Source: Synergistaceae bacterium UBA1358 (lineage in GTDB: Bacteria; Synergistota; Synergistia; Synergistales; Synergistaceae). Taken from it: 16,273 nucleotides of DNA. Position numbers and translations under genes: made by a program. Below, in pieces: positions 1-8,694 of this stretch. The notes beneath the pieces were generated by a model. The model was not told where the DNA came from and did not search any database. It saw only the letters and a program-made list of their open reading frames with translations. The stretch is from the NCBI GenBank assembly GCA_002306075.1, contig DBRW01000001.1, positions 1-16,273 on the forward strand, in the 5' to 3' direction. Position 1 is the first letter of the stretch. The number at the start of each line of letters is the position of its first letter.

Positions 1-27
1 CAGGAAGCCATTGGGGTGAAAATGTAA
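1..27 (+). CDS. C-terminal tail of an upstream gene, possibly V/A-ATPase subunit F (partial)
   Basis: Reading from base 1, an open frame encodes QEAIGVKM and stops at TAA (25-27). The stop shares its last base with the ATG of the next gene (TAATG), the coupled arrangement expected inside an operon. An ending of the type AIGV plus a few residues resembles the tail of the small central-stalk subunit F/G of V/A-type ATPases, which commonly lies next to E or A. Only eight residues are visible, so the identity rests mostly on context. Confidence 0.4.
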   Translation, partial: QEAIGVKM

Positions 28-641
28 TGAAAGAAGTATCCAATGAAAAAATTGGGACACTCAGGGACATAATCCTTGACAGAGCAGACGCGCAAAAAAA
101 GGATCTGACGACGGCAGCGAGACGTGAAGCCGAGGAATGGATGCTGAAGGAGACAGAGAAACTGCAGAACGAAACAAACATAATCCTTCAGGATGCGAGA
201 AAAAGGGCCGAGGACATCAGGAGAAGGCAGTTGCTTTCTGCCGAGAGAGAAAAATCCACAGAAACTCTCCGGCTTCAGAACAGGATACTTTCAGAGGCGC
301 TCGGAAGGCTCCAGGACAAACTGGTCTATCTCAGAGACCGTGAAGATTATGCCGATATATTGGCAGGCATCTGTGTAGACGCTGCAGATTCGCTGAGAGA
401 AAAAGAGGGACTGAAGTTCAGGCTCTCCGGTATGGACCTCGGCCTTGCCGACAAAGTGATAGCCAAGGTTCGTGAGGTACTTCCGGATACAGAGCTCGTA
501 TTCGATCCCGAACCGGCCCCGATATTGGGCGGATGCTGGATCTCGACCAAAGATGACCGCAGACAGGTCAACTCCGACTGGCAAAGTCTGACACAGGAAT
601 TGGCCGATACACTGGCCGAACGGCTCCTGCCGCTGCTATAG
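27..641 (+). CDS. atpE: V/A-type ATP synthase subunit E (peripheral stalk)
   Basis: A 204-residue protein. The N-terminal part (about residues 10-90) is highly charged and helical, rich in Lys, Glu, Arg and Ala with heptad-like spacing, as in the coiled coil of subunit E. The C-terminal half (about 100-200) is a compact alpha/beta domain with GGCW near 168-171, matching the globular part of the family. In the enzyme it pairs with subunit G/H to form the peripheral stalk that holds the A3B3 head to membrane subunit I. The ATG at 27 has an upstream GGGGTG and overlaps the preceding stop by one base. Subunit A follows 12 bases later. Length is normal for the family (about 185-210). The identity is supported both by sequence character and by position next to A and B. 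Confidence 0.88.
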   Translation: MKEVSNEKIGTLRDIILDRADAQKKDLTTAARREAEEWMLKETEKLQNETNIILQDARKRAEDIRRRQLLSAEREKSTETLRLQNRILSEALGRLQDKLVYLRDREDYADILAGICVDAADSLREKEGLKFRLSGMDLGLADKVIAKVREVLPDTELVFDPEPAPILGGCWISTKDDRRQVNSDWQSLTQELADTLAERLLPLL

Positions 642-653
642 GAGGAATGAGTT

Positions 654-2459
654 TTGGAGGCTAAGACAAATTTCGCTCCAAATAATAAGGAAGGTATCGT
701 TACCCTCGTTAACGGTCCTGTAATCAAAGCCTCTAATATGCGTAATTTTGCAATGCGCGAGGTTGTCAAAGTCGGTCCCAAAAAGCTTATGGGAGAGATC
801 ATAAGAATGGACGGCGATGATGCGACTATTCAGGTCTACGAGGACACAGACGGGCTTAAAATTTTTGAGACCGTCACAGGTACCGGAGAAGCCCTCTCCA
901 TTGAGGTGGGTCCCGGACTTATAGGAAGTTTCTTCGACGGTATCGGGCGCCCGCTGGACTCCCTTCTTGAATCGGAGGGGATGTACATTTCTCCCGGGAC
1001 ATCCGTCAATATGCTCAACAGAGACAAAGCATGGGAGGTCACTCCTGTCGCAAAACCCGGAGATCTGGCAACAGGAGGGACTGTAATAGCTACCGTACAG
1101 GAGACTCCTTTGCTTCTCCATAGGATCATGGCCCCTCCCGAAATGGAAGGTGAGATCACCTGGGTGGCACCCGGAGGATTTCACAAAGGCAGCGAGATAG
1201 TCGCAAAGATCAAGGACGCCTTCGGCAGGGAAATCACCATCCCGATGATCCAGAGATGGCCCGTGAGGACTCCGCGGCCCTACCGCGAAAGGCTGCTCCC
1301 GACTGAGCCTTTGGTTACGGGACAAAGGGTCATCGACGGACTTTTCCCGATAGCAAAGGGAGGCACCGCATGCATCCCCGGAGGATTCGGGACGGGAAAG
1401 ACGGTAACGCAGCACCAGCTGGCCAAATGGGGCGACGCTCAGGTCGTCATTTACATAGGATGCGGCGAGAGGGGAAATGAGATGACCGACGTCCTCGAGC
1501 AGTTCCCTGTGCTTGAAGATCCCCGCTCAGGCAGGCCTCTTATGGAAAGGACTATCCTTATAGCGAACACCTCCAATATGCCTGTTGCAGCTCGTGAAGC
1601 CTCTATATACACCGGGATCACCATTGCCGAATATTTCCGGGACATGGGATACGACGTCGCAATAATGGCAGACTCGACATCAAGGTGGGCAGAAGCCCTT
1701 CGTGAGCTTTCCGGCCGTCTCGAAGAGATACCCGCCGAAGAAGGATTCCCTGCCTATCTGCCCAGCAGGCTGGCCGAATTCTACGAGAGGGCAGGAAGGG
1801 TCGTGACCCTGAATGGCGAGAACGGCAGTGTAAGCGTTATAGGAGCCGTGTCTCCTCCGGGAGGAGACTTCACCGAGCCTGTCACAAGACATACGAAGCG
1901 TTTCATCAGATGTTTCTGGGGACTTGACAAAAACCTTGCAAATGCGAGGCATTATCCTGCGATCTCATGGATAGACTCCTACAGCGAATACGCCGAAGAG
2001 GTCAACGGATGGTTCTGTTCCAACGTAGACTCACGGTGGGGAAGCACAAGAGAGAAAGTCCGCCAGATCCTCGCTGAGGACAATAAGGTCCAGCAGGTCA
2101 TAAAGCTGGTCGGCGAAGATGTCCTGCCCGACGATCAGAGGCTGATAGCATTCACAGCCTTCCTGATAAAGAACGGATATCTGCAGCAGAACTCGTTCGG
2201 ATCGGATTCGTACTCACCACCCTCAAAGGGATTTATGATCCTGGACGTGATAATCGATTTCTATGAAAAGGCTCTTAACCTGGTACGCAAGGGCATTCCT
2301 ATCTCCCTCATCAAGGAGGACGAGTCTGTCGACGCGATAACCCACATGAGAGAACTCGCAGCAGATGACACCGAAGGCTTTGCCCTTGTAAGAAAGAGGA
2401 TAAATGCTCACCTCGAAAGGGTAGCTGCGGAGAGAACAAGAAAGCTCGGAGGTGAGTAG
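654..2459 (+). CDS. atpA: V/A-type ATP synthase catalytic subunit A
   Basis: A 601-residue catalytic subunit of the cytoplasmic V1/A1 head; it hydrolyses or makes ATP, coupled to H+ or Na+ movement. The P-loop GGFGTGKT lies at residues 243-250 (Lys249). The GERGNE segment at 271-276 carries the catalytic Glu272. The alpha/beta signature [10 protein letters not shown] lies at 435-444. The extra 'bulge' region that separates A subunits from F-type beta is present upstream of the P-loop (about 110-200), and length is typical (580-600). The start is TTG: GGAGG at 641-645 lies 8 bases before it. The nearer ATG at 647 is one base from the GGAGG and opens only a five-codon frame, so TTG is preferred. 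Subunit B follows after 3 bases. Confidence 0.97.
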   Translation: MEAKTNFAPNNKEGIVTLVNGPVIKASNMRNFAMREVVKVGPKKLMGEIIRMDGDDATIQVYEDTDGLKIFETVTGTGEALSIEVGPGLIGSFFDGIGRPLDSLLESEGMYISPGTSVNMLNRDKAWEVTPVAKPGDLATGGTVIATVQETPLLLHRIMAPPEMEGEITWVAPGGFHKGSEIVAKIKDAFGREITIPMIQRWPVRTPRPYRERLLPTEPLVTGQRVIDGLFPIAKGGTACIPGGFGTGKTVTQHQLAKWGDAQVVIYIGCGERGNEMTDVLEQFPVLEDPRSGRPLMERTILIANTSNMPVAAREASIYTGITIAEYFRDMGYDVAIMADSTSRWAEALRELSGRLEEIPAEEGFPAYLPSRLAEFYERAGRVVTLNGENGSVSVIGAVSPPGGDFTEPVTRHTKRFIRCFWGLDKNLANARHYPAISWIDSYSEYAEEVNGWFCSNVDSRWGSTREKVRQILAEDNKVQQVIKLVGEDVLPDDQRLIAFTAFLIKNGYLQQNSFGSDSYSPPSKGFMILDVIIDFYEKALNLVRKGIPISLIKEDESVDAITHMRELAADDTEGFALVRKRINAHLERVAAERTRKLGGE

Positions 2460-2462
2460 CTT

Positions 2463-3842
2463 ATGGCGAACACTGAATATATCGGAGTAAAGGATATCGT
2501 AGATCCGTTCGTCCTGGTCGAAAACGTGAACGGCGTAGGCTATGGAGAGCTCGTTCATGTACGTGACAGCAAAGGCAAGCTGCGTTTCGGGCAGGTCAAG
2601 ATGCTCAGCGAGAAGGCCACGCTCGTGCAGGTGTTCACAGGTACGGAAGATCTCGTCCCGAGCACGACAAAAATCCGTTTTCTCGGAAGACCGCTTGAGG
2701 TAAAGCTCTCAAAAAACATGCTCGGCAGAACTTTCAACGGTCTTGGAGAACCCAGAGACGGATGCGGAGAGACTTACGGTGGCAAACGTGTCAATATCAA
2801 CGGTCTACCGCTCAATCCGATGGCGCGCCAGTATCCGAAGGATTTCATAAGCACGGGCATATCGGCTATAGATACGCTTACCACGCTCATCAGGGGGCAG
2901 AAACTCCCCATATTCTCAGGTAACGGACTGCCCCACAACCAGCTTGCCATCCAGATTGCAACACAGGCAAAGATTATGGGGTCGGACGATTTTGCCGTTG
3001 TCTTTGCCGGCATAGGAATCAAACACGACGACGCGGCATTTTTCACCCAGGAACTTTCCAGGAAGGGACACAGCAACAATATCGTCACCTTCCTCAACCT
3101 TGCCGACGACCCTGTCATTGAACGAATAGCCACTCCAAGGATGGCGCTCTCGACCGCGGAGTATCTGGCATATGAACTCGGCCTGCACGTCCTCGTAATA
3201 ATTACGGACATGACGAGCTACTGTGAGGCCCTTCGCGAGATCGGAGTCGCGGCCGGAGAGGTCCCCAGCAGAAAAGGATACCCGGCCTATCTGTACAGCG
3301 ATCTCGCTTCCCTCTACGAACGCGCCGGTGTCGTCAGGGGAGTCAGCGGCAGCGTGACACAGATCCCTATCCTGACAATGCCCAACGACGACATCACCCA
3401 CCCAATACCCGACCTTACAGGATTTATCACCGAGGGACAGATAGTTCTTTCCAGAGAGCTCGACTCTAAGAACATCTACCCCCCGATAGACATCCTGACC
3501 AGCCTTTCAAGGCTTATGAAGGACGGGATTGGCAAAGGTTATACCAGGGAGGACCACCCCAGCGTCTCAAGCCAGCTCTTCGCTTCTTACAGCAAGGTCC
3601 AGGATGTCCGCTCCCTTGCCAGTGTCGTCGGAGAGGATGAACTCTCGAAAAATGACAAAATGTCCCTCGAATTTGGAAGGCTGTTTGAGGAAAAATTCCT
3701 CAAACAGGGTAAAGAAGAAGAGAGGGAGATAGGCTACTCGCTCGACATGGCGTGGGAAATACTCAGCACTCTTCCAAGAAGCGAACTTACGAGGGTATCG
3801 CTCGACGATATCCGTGAGCACATAAAAACATCCGGCAACTGA
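2463..3842 (+). CDS. atpB: V/A-type ATP synthase regulatory subunit B
   Basis: A 459-residue non-catalytic B subunit that alternates with A in the hexameric head. It has the RecA-like fold but no P-loop: the equivalent stretch reads SGNGLPHNQ (152-160), as expected for B. The signature [10 protein letters not shown] is at 340-349, followed by Arg350, which sits where the family has its arginine finger. Length matches the family (about 455-465). A strong GGAGGTGA (2448-2455), inside the end of the A gene, lies 7 bases before the ATG. The gene ends 18 bases before a strong terminator stem, so the transcript stops here and no subunit D gene follows. Confidence 0.97.
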   Translation: MANTEYIGVKDIVDPFVLVENVNGVGYGELVHVRDSKGKLRFGQVKMLSEKATLVQVFTGTEDLVPSTTKIRFLGRPLEVKLSKNMLGRTFNGLGEPRDGCGETYGGKRVNINGLPLNPMARQYPKDFISTGISAIDTLTTLIRGQKLPIFSGNGLPHNQLAIQIATQAKIMGSDDFAVVFAGIGIKHDDAAFFTQELSRKGHSNNIVTFLNLADDPVIERIATPRMALSTAEYLAYELGLHVLVIITDMTSYCEALREIGVAAGEVPSRKGYPAYLYSDLASLYERAGVVRGVSGSVTQIPILTMPNDDITHPIPDLTGFITEGQIVLSRELDSKNIYPPIDILTSLSRLMKDGIGKGYTREDHPSVSSQLFASYSKVQDVRSLASVVGEDELSKNDKMSLEFGRLFEEKFLKQGKEEEREIGYSLDMAWEILSTLPRSELTRVSLDDIREHIKTSGN

Positions 3843-3860
3843 CATACTTTTAATGAGCAA

Positions 3861-3901
3861 AAGAAGAATAGGCCCGGGAAGATCCCGAACCTATTCTTCT
3901 T
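3861..3901. terminator. Bidirectional rho-independent terminator between atpB and the MOSC gene
   Basis: A perfect 12-bp inverted repeat (AAGAAGAATAGG at 3861-3872 with CCTATTCTTCTT at 3890-3901) encloses an inner CGGGA/TCCCG stem (3875-3879 with 3883-3887). T-rich sequence follows on both strands. It lies between convergent genes. The last base of the right arm is also the last base of the MOSC stop codon. Confidence 0.85.
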
Positions 3902-4368
3902 TATTCTTCCAGTACGGCCGCCTTATCGCCCTTTTTGACCTTTCCTCCGGTGACGACCACGCAGAAGAGTCCCTCTTTGGGGAGCAGGCTGACTCCGAAT
4001 GTCCTGGTGACTATGCTTGGGTGGTCCTCCTTGCCGACCTGAGTGACCTCCAGAATGACATCATCACCAAGCCTTATCTTGCTGCCGGGTCCAAGCGGTG
4101 AGAGGTCAAGGCCTTCGATCAGTACGTTCTCCGCAAAATCGCCCGGCCCCATCTTCAGCCCTTTCTCCATATTGACCCTTTGGAGGCTTTCGAAGCTGAG
4201 GCATGTCACCTGACGGCCCCAATCTCCCGCATGTCCATCGTTCTCTATGCCCATGCCTTCGATAAATACGGCTTCCGGGACCTCTTTTTTCAGCTCTCCT
4301 CTATGAGGACTTACAGATATTGAGTAGACCCTTCCGCTCTTTTTCAAACTTTCTTCCCCCTTGTCCAT
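3901..4368 (-). CDS. MOSC-domain protein, small stand-alone type
   Basis: About 155 residues and essentially a single MOSC domain. Recognisable pieces are the opening GRVYSISVSP, the IEGMGIENDGHAG segment with WGRQVTCLS, GPGDFAENVLIEGLDL, LEVTQVGKE and the closing GGKVKKGD. These match the stand-alone MOSC family, which has been linked to sulfur handling and molybdenum cofactor; the exact reaction is unknown. The place where many relatives have Cys (GKECH followed by Cys) reads GKEDHPSIV here, so that Cys is absent. Start choice is uncertain. ATG at 4368 has no clear ribosome site, while TTG at 4347 (starting MKKSGRVYS) lies 8 bases after GGGGG and would give 148 residues. mscL lies 57 bases upstream. 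Confidence 0.8.
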   Translation of the reverse strand: MDKGEESLKKSGRVYSISVSPHRGELKKEVPEAVFIEGMGIENDGHAGDWGRQVTCLSFESLQRVNMEKGLKMGPGDFAENVLIEGLDLSPLGPGSKIRLGDDVILEVTQVGKEDHPSIVTRTFGVSLLPKEGLFCVVVTGGKVKKGDKAAVLEE

Positions 4369-4398
4369 CAATAGCAGGAAATAATCGCTTTCCGCAAA

Positions 4399-4428
4399 AT
4401 TATAATTCAGGACATGGCTGACGGTCTA
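4399..4428 (-). promoter_or_regulatory. Possible promoter of the MOSC gene
   Basis: On the minus strand a perfect TATAAT (4399-4404) lies 18 bases from TAGACC (4423-4428, 4 of 6 matches to TTGACA), which overlaps the mscL stop codon. It sits 31 bases before the ATG. It would give the MOSC gene its own transcript in addition to read-through from mscL. This is based on sequence match only. Confidence 0.4.
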
Positions 4429-4863
4429 CAACTGTGATGTGCAGTGCGGACACCTTGTGGCGTTCTCGTCTATTTCCGAGCAGCAGAAGGGACATTTGCG
4501 CACCGGGGCCGGAGCGGGAGCAGGAGGAGGCGGCATAAGTCTGTTGGCAAAACGTATCACCCAGAATATGGCCCATGCCTGGATGAGGAAATTGATAACG
4601 GCGTTGATAAAAAGACCGTAAGCGATAACAGGCAGGCCCGCCTCCGCAGCCTCTGCAAGCGTTGCCGCAGGGGTCCCCGAAAGATTGATGAAGAGGTTCG
4701 AAAAATCGACTCCGCCGATAAGCAGTCCGATCGGAGGCATCAGGATATCTGTAACCAGCGACGCTATTATCTTTCCAAAAGCTGCGCCGATCACAACACC
4801 GACTGCCATGTCCAAAACGTTCCCGCGCATCGCAAACTCTTTGAAATCCTTCATTACCGACAT
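4426..4863 (-). CDS. mscL: Large-conductance mechanosensitive channel MscL with C-terminal zinc ribbon
   Basis: A 145-residue inner-membrane channel that opens under membrane tension to release solutes in osmotic downshock. The N-terminal amphipathic helix [19 protein letters not shown] runs into TM1 (about 15-48, with [11 protein letters not shown]). A periplasmic loop follows, then TM2 (about 78-108, [13 protein letters not shown]), all typical of MscL. After a [10 protein letters not shown] linker (111-120) comes a zinc-ribbon-like tail with Cys124, 127, 138 and 141 (CPFC and CPHC) in place of the usual helical bundle. The ATG at 4863 is chosen because AGGAGGTG ends 6 bases before it. A GTG at 4872 overlaps that ribosome site and cannot be the start. 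Confidence 0.95.
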   Translation of the reverse strand: MSVMKDFKEFAMRGNVLDMAVGVVIGAAFGKIIASLVTDILMPPIGLLIGGVDFSNLFINLSGTPAATLAEAAEAGLPVIAYGLFINAVINFLIQAWAIFWVIRFANRLMPPPPAPAPAPVRKCPFCCSEIDENATRCPHCTSQL

Positions 4864-4960
4864 GGGAAACACCTCCTGGGATTATTGATGAAATCATACA
4901 CCAGATTTAAAAAATAGTATCGCATAAAAGAGAAGAAAAGAATTTGAATATTTGACGTAT

Positions 4961-4975
4961 CGGCATATACTGCCG
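4961..4975 (-). terminator. Weak hairpin downstream of the transporter operon
   Basis: CGGCA/TGCCG form a 5-bp stem with a 5-base loop just after the last transporter gene. The bases after it on the minus strand are AT-rich but have no T run. It may be a weak terminator or only an mRNA-end structure. No stronger terminator is seen between the operon and mscL (4864-4978). Confidence 0.3.
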
Positions 4976-4978
4976 CTC

Positions 4979-5770
4979 TCAGGATGCGATCTTTACTAAA
5001 CTGGGGACTGAATCGATAAGTTTTTTTGTGTACGGGTCTTCCGGGGCATTAAGGATCTTGTCAGAAGGCCCCTCTTCACAGAGGAGACCCTCTTTCATCA
5101 CCATTATCCTCTTTGCGGCCTTTCCCGCAAGGACAAGGTCATGCGTCACAAATATCATTGCGGTCCCTTCGGCCACATGCTTTGCAAGGACCTCGATGAC
5201 CTCTCCGCGCGTCGAGGCATCCTGCATCGAGGTTGGTTCGTCGCAGAAAAGTATCCCCGGTGAGAGCATGAGCGCCCTTGCTATCTGCACCCTCTGTCTC
5301 TGTCCCCCGGAAAGGCCCGCCGCCCGGGAGCTCAATATCCTCTCTCCCTTAAGGCCAAGTTCCGCGAGCAGTCTGACCGCTCTCTCTCTAATTTCTTCTC
5401 TTCCGCTCCCGACACCGGCTATGTGAGCGGGCTCGCAGACAGCCTCCAGCGCAGTCAGGCCGGGCGGTATCGCTCCGTAGGGGTCCTGCTGAACATACCC
5501 GCATCTCTGCCTTACCTCTGCAAGCCCATCTTTCCCAAGCTTCGAAAGATCCTTCCCATAAAGCGCCACATTTCCCGCATCCGGCCTGACGAGCCCCAAA
5601 AGAGCACGGAGGAGTGTAGTCTTGCCGCTGCCGGATCCGCCGACAACGGCAAGCGTCTCGCCGGGACAGAGGGAAAGAGATACATCGTTCACTGCCTTAT
5701 GGATCTCTCCCCTTTTCGACCTGAAGCTTACAGTAAGTTTTGAAGCCTCAACAACTTTGATGTCCGTCAT
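4979..5770 (-). CDS. Peptide-type ABC transporter ATP-binding protein (DppF/OppF-like)
   Basis: A 263-residue cytoplasmic ATPase. Walker A GGSGSGKT is at 44-51, the Q-loop at 93-95 (VQQDP), the signature LSGGQ at 153-157, Walker B ILFCDEPT at 173-180, and the switch His at 210. The D-loop, usually SALD, reads SMQD here. The tail PEDPYTKKLIDSVP is typical of the Dpp/Opp/Nik family. It is shorter than many DppF proteins (about 320) and lacks most of their C-terminal extension. It forms the nucleotide-binding dimer with the neighbouring ATPase and overlaps that gene's end by 4 bases (ATGA). Substrate cannot be read from the sequence; peptides are the usual guess, nickel or other solutes are possible. 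Confidence 0.92.
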   Translation of the reverse strand: MTDIKVVEASKLTVSFRSKRGEIHKAVNDVSLSLCPGETLAVVGGSGSGKTTLLRALLGLVRPDAGNVALYGKDLSKLGKDGLAEVRQRCGYVQQDPYGAIPPGLTALEAVCEPAHIAGVGSGREEIRERAVRLLAELGLKGERILSSRAAGLSGGQRQRVQIARALMLSPGILFCDEPTSMQDASTRGEVIEVLAKHVAEGTAMIFVTHDLVLAGKAAKRIMVMKEGLLCEEGPSDKILNAPEDPYTKKLIDSVPSLVKIAS

Positions 5771-6546
5771 TTCTTGTCCCTCTGCCTGAACATCTCCCTG
5801 ACAAGATCCTTCGTGTGGGGATGTTTCGGTTCATTCACTATCTCTGAGGGTGTGCCGATCTCCGCAATTGACCCGTCCTTCATGACCACGAGCCTGTCGC
5901 ATACCGTCGCTGCCAGGGGAAGGTCATGCGTGACGAGGATTATCGAAAGGCCCTTCGTCCTTCTCAAGTTTGAAAGAAGCTCAAGTATCTCCGCCTGGAC
6001 TATGACATCGAGGGCCGTAGTCGGTTCATCGGCAAGCAGGAGAGAGGGAGAGCAGGCCAGAGCAAGGGCGATCGATGCCCGCTGTTTCTGTCCGCCCGAG
6101 AGTTCGTGAGGATATCTCTCTTTTATTCCCGGATCCAGCCCCACTTCGCCGAGCAGCCTGGCAGTCTCTGTTTCCGCATCGTCGAGGGACATTCCCAGGT
6201 GGACACGAAGCACCTCCATGATATGGCTTTTGATCTTCATTACGGGGGTGAATGAATTCTGTGCCCCCTGAGGTACGAGGGCTATCTCCTTCCATCTTAT
6301 ATCCCTCATCGCGCTGTCCGACATCCCCAGTATGTCGGTGCCGTTGAAAAGGATCTTTCCTCTGACCTCGGTACGCGGCGGTAAAAGTCCGAGAAGGGCC
6401 ATCATCATGGTGCTCTTGCCGCTCCCGGATTCCCCCACGAGACCGGTGAAGCTGCCCTTCTCAACGCAGAGCGATACGCCTTTGACAGCCTCCGTCACTC
6501 CGCCGATCGAGTTGTATCTTACCCATAGATCTTTAATATCAAGCAT
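5767..6546 (-). CDS. Peptide-type ABC transporter ATP-binding protein (DppD/OppD-like)
   Basis: A 259-residue ATPase, the partner of the ATPase encoded next. Walker A GESGSGKST is at 38-46, Q-loop Gln93, signature LSGGQ at 149-153, Walker B LLLADEPT at 169-176 with a normal ALD D-loop, and switch His207. The tail (PKHPHTKDLVREM) is of the Dpp/Opp type. The ATG at 6546 is chosen: GGGAG lies about 8 bases upstream and the gene then overlaps the permease stop by 8 bases, matching the overlaps in the rest of the operon. A TTG at 6561 would add five residues but has a poor ribosome site. It lacks the long C-terminal extension of many DppD proteins. Confidence 0.92.
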   Translation of the reverse strand: MLDIKDLWVRYNSIGGVTEAVKGVSLCVEKGSFTGLVGESGSGKSTMMMALLGLLPPRTEVRGKILFNGTDILGMSDSAMRDIRWKEIALVPQGAQNSFTPVMKIKSHIMEVLRVHLGMSLDDAETETARLLGEVGLDPGIKERYPHELSGGQKQRASIALALACSPSLLLADEPTTALDVIVQAEILELLSNLRRTKGLSIILVTHDLPLAATVCDRLVVMKDGSIAEIGTPSEIVNEPKHPHTKDLVREMFRQRDKK

Positions 6547-7720
6547 TTTTAGCGCTCCCAAGCCTTGGATCTATCTTCTCTTCAAGATACCGTCCAATAT
6601 CCATGAAGATCAGGCACAGGGCGACAATACCCAGACCGGGCGGGACCAGCAGCCACCATGCCCCCTCCGTGAAGGCCCCGAAAGAATGGGCCTCGTGGAG
6701 CATCCTGCCCCATGATATGAGCCTCGGATCGGACAGCCCGAGGAAGGCGAGCCCGGCTTCCGCAAGTATGGCACCCGGAACTCCAAGGGCCACATTCGCA
6801 AGCAGTATGGGGGCGGCCTCGGGAACGAGGTGCCGCCAAAGGATGTATCCCCGGCCGGCGCCAAGGGCCCTCAGGCCCTCGACCCAAGGGCTCTCCCTCA
6901 CAGTAAGCACGAGAGCCCTTACCGAACGGGCAGTTCCCATCCACGAAAATATAGACAGTATAAGGACTAGCTGCCACAGTCCCTTTCCCCACAGCCCGGC
7001 CAGCACCATCATTATCGGTAGGGTCGGTATCGAGAGAAGTACATCGACCGCCCTCATCACGGCCGAGTCGAACCATCCGCCTATATATCCTGTCGCAAGC
7101 CCCAGCCCAAGCCCCAGAAGACTTGCTATCAAAGTCGCGCTTATGCCGACAGTGAGGGAGGTCCTGATCCCGTATATCAGCAGGGTCAGTATGTCGCGCC
7201 CCCTCTGGTCTGTACCGAGCAGTCCCTGTCTGCCTCCGGGAAGAGAGAGGATCAGATCCGTCTCACTCGCACCCTCGATCCGGATCTCATATCTTCCATT
7301 CGAAGGGAAAAGGTGTTCTGTGCTTTTGCCTATGAGCGGCAGTCCCAGCTTTTGCTTGAATATCATGTCCCTTCCGTCCATGTTTATCCAGTATATGCCG
7401 CTTCCTTCAAGCGTATCCAAAAGCATATCGCCCTCAGTGGTAGACCATATGATCCTTACCCTGCTGCCGGGATCCGCAGTTATCTTCCCGTTCAAAGCGA
7501 AAATTTCGGGAGGAAGTTTTTTCCATTCGATAACGGCGCCGTCATTCCCCACAGAATATTCCGAGGAGAGCGGAAGCTGGCTGTTCCACCATACAGGTCT
7601 CGCAAACGGTGCGCCAACGACATCGGAAGGGTGTCCGCCCATTAGCGCGGGGCCGATGAAGCCCGCAAAAAATATACATATTAGGAGTATGACGCTTTTG
7701 CGCCTCAGGATATACGTCAT
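6539..7720 (-). CDS. Peptide-type ABC transporter permease (DppC-like) with large periplasmic insert
   Basis: A 393-residue inner-membrane permease. TM1 is at about 9-28. The canonical LGTDQRGRDILTLLIYG follows at 168-184 and begins the conserved core with about five further membrane segments. The ATPase-contacting EAA loop lies at about 281-300 (EGLRALGAG through RHLVPEA). The usual DppC is about 280-310 residues; the extra length is a segment at about 38-165 between TM1 and the core, rich in beta-type sequence and expected to be outside the membrane. Related long-insert permeases are known in some anaerobes and archaea. GGGAGG lies 9 bases before the ATG, and the start overlaps the upstream permease stop by 4 bases. 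Confidence 0.92.
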   Translation of the reverse strand: MTYILRRKSVILLICIFFAGFIGPALMGGHPSDVVGAPFARPVWWNSQLPLSSEYSVGNDGAVIEWKKLPPEIFALNGKITADPGSRVRIIWSTTEGDMLLDTLEGSGIYWINMDGRDMIFKQKLGLPLIGKSTEHLFPSNGRYEIRIEGASETDLILSLPGGRQGLLGTDQRGRDILTLLIYGIRTSLTVGISATLIASLLGLGLGLATGYIGGWFDSAVMRAVDVLLSIPTLPIMMVLAGLWGKGLWQLVLILSIFSWMGTARSVRALVLTVRESPWVEGLRALGAGRGYILWRHLVPEAAPILLANVALGVPGAILAEAGLAFLGLSDPRLISWGRMLHEAHSFGAFTEGAWWLLVPPGLGIVALCLIFMDIGRYLEEKIDPRLGSAKNA

Positions 7721-8694
7721 TGGTCTCTGCCTCCCACCCTGACCCTGGGATCTGCGATCCCGTATGCTATGTCGGCGAGCAGGTTTGAGATCACGGTGAT
7801 CAGCGCGAGCATGTAGAAGGAAGCCCCGGCAGACGGATAATCATGTCCGGAGACTGCCTCGAGAAGAAAGGTCCCCACTCCGTGCAGTGAAAATACAGAT
7901 TCCGTTATCACAGCACCTGATACCAGTCCGGGCACCGACATCAGGAGGATGGTGATTATCGGCGGCAGGATGGTGCGGAATGCGTGCCCGTAGATCACCC
8001 TGCCCTCCGACAGCCCCCTGGCCCTGGCCATCAGTACGAAGTCTTCACCGAGTGCCTTGACCATAAGGTTTCGGACGTAGAGCGCCCATCCACCGAAACC
8101 CATCAGGGTAAGGGAGATGACGGGAAGTGCCATGTGCCACAGATAGTCCAGAGTAACTGAGACAGCTCCCGTGGGCTGAGGGATCGATACGCTTCCCCTG
8201 AGCGGGAATAACGGGAATGTCCTCGCAAGCAGCATTATAAGGACAAGCTGGACAAAGAACCCCGGAAAAGATGCCGTGATCGCACCTGCCCTGAGTACTA
8301 TCCGCTCGGCAAGCCTGCCTCTGTTCAGCGCGGCCTTGATCCCTAACCATATGCCTATTACTGCCGAGAACGCCATCGAAGAGGCCATCAGAAAGAGAGT
8401 GCCGGGAAGGCGGGAAAGCAGTTCGTCCCATACCGGCTTTCTGCTTAGGAATGAGAGGCCGAAACTGAAGGTGAGCATCTGCCTGATGTATATGAAAAAC
8501 TGTTCAAGAAGCGGCTTGTCCAGTCCGTAGAGCTCCCTCAATCTATCCTTCGCCTCAGGTGAAAAATTGGGGTCTATAATCGTTCCGACGGCATCCCCCG
8601 GCATTATCCTGAAGAGGATGAAATTCAGGACAAGCACCGCGGCCAGGACTCCTATCGAGGATAATATTCTCCCCCAGAACCATCTCCTGTTCAT
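7717..8694 (-). CDS. Peptide-type ABC transporter permease (DppB-like)
   Basis: A 325-residue permease with the standard DppB layout. TM1 is at about 9-30, followed by the amphipathic segment with LYGLDKPLLEQFFIYI (55-70) and GLSFLSRKPV. Five more membrane segments follow, with the EAA loop at 217-233 (EDFVLMARARGLSE). The ending IAYGIADPRVR is family-typical. It forms the heterodimeric channel with the DppC-like protein. Its ATG overlaps the stop of the binding-protein gene by 4 bases (ATGA), so translation is probably coupled. Length is normal (about 305-340). Confidence 0.94.
   Translation of the reverse strand: MNRRWFWGRILSSIGVLAAVLVLNFILFRIMPGDAVGTIIDPNFSPEAKDRLRELYGLDKPLLEQFFIYIRQMLTFSFGLSFLSRKPVWDELLSRLPGTLFLMASSMAFSAVIGIWLGIKAALNRGRLAERIVLRAGAITASFPGFFVQLVLIMLLARTFPLFPLRGSVSIPQPTGAVSVTLDYLWHMALPVISLTLMGFGGWALYVRNLMVKALGEDFVLMARARGLSEGRVIYGHAFRTILPPIITILLMSVPGLVSGAVITESVFSLHGVGTFLLEAVSGHDYPSAGASFYMLALITVISNLLADIAYGIADPRVRVGGRDQ

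Noticed and set aside
647..664. ATG at 647 as start of subunit A or a leader peptide
   Set aside because: It is out of frame with subunit A, only one base from the GGAGG, and stops after five codons; the TTG at 654 is better placed.
636..1415. 259-residue minus-strand frame opposite subunit A
   Set aside because: Antisense to the conserved catalytic subunit; no family features.
6603..7742. 379-residue open frame on the plus strand opposite the DppC-like permease
   Set aside because: The minus strand carries a well-supported permease with overlaps on both sides. The plus frame has low-complexity Ser/Pro/Arg-rich sequence and no recognisable domain, typical of an antisense shadow.
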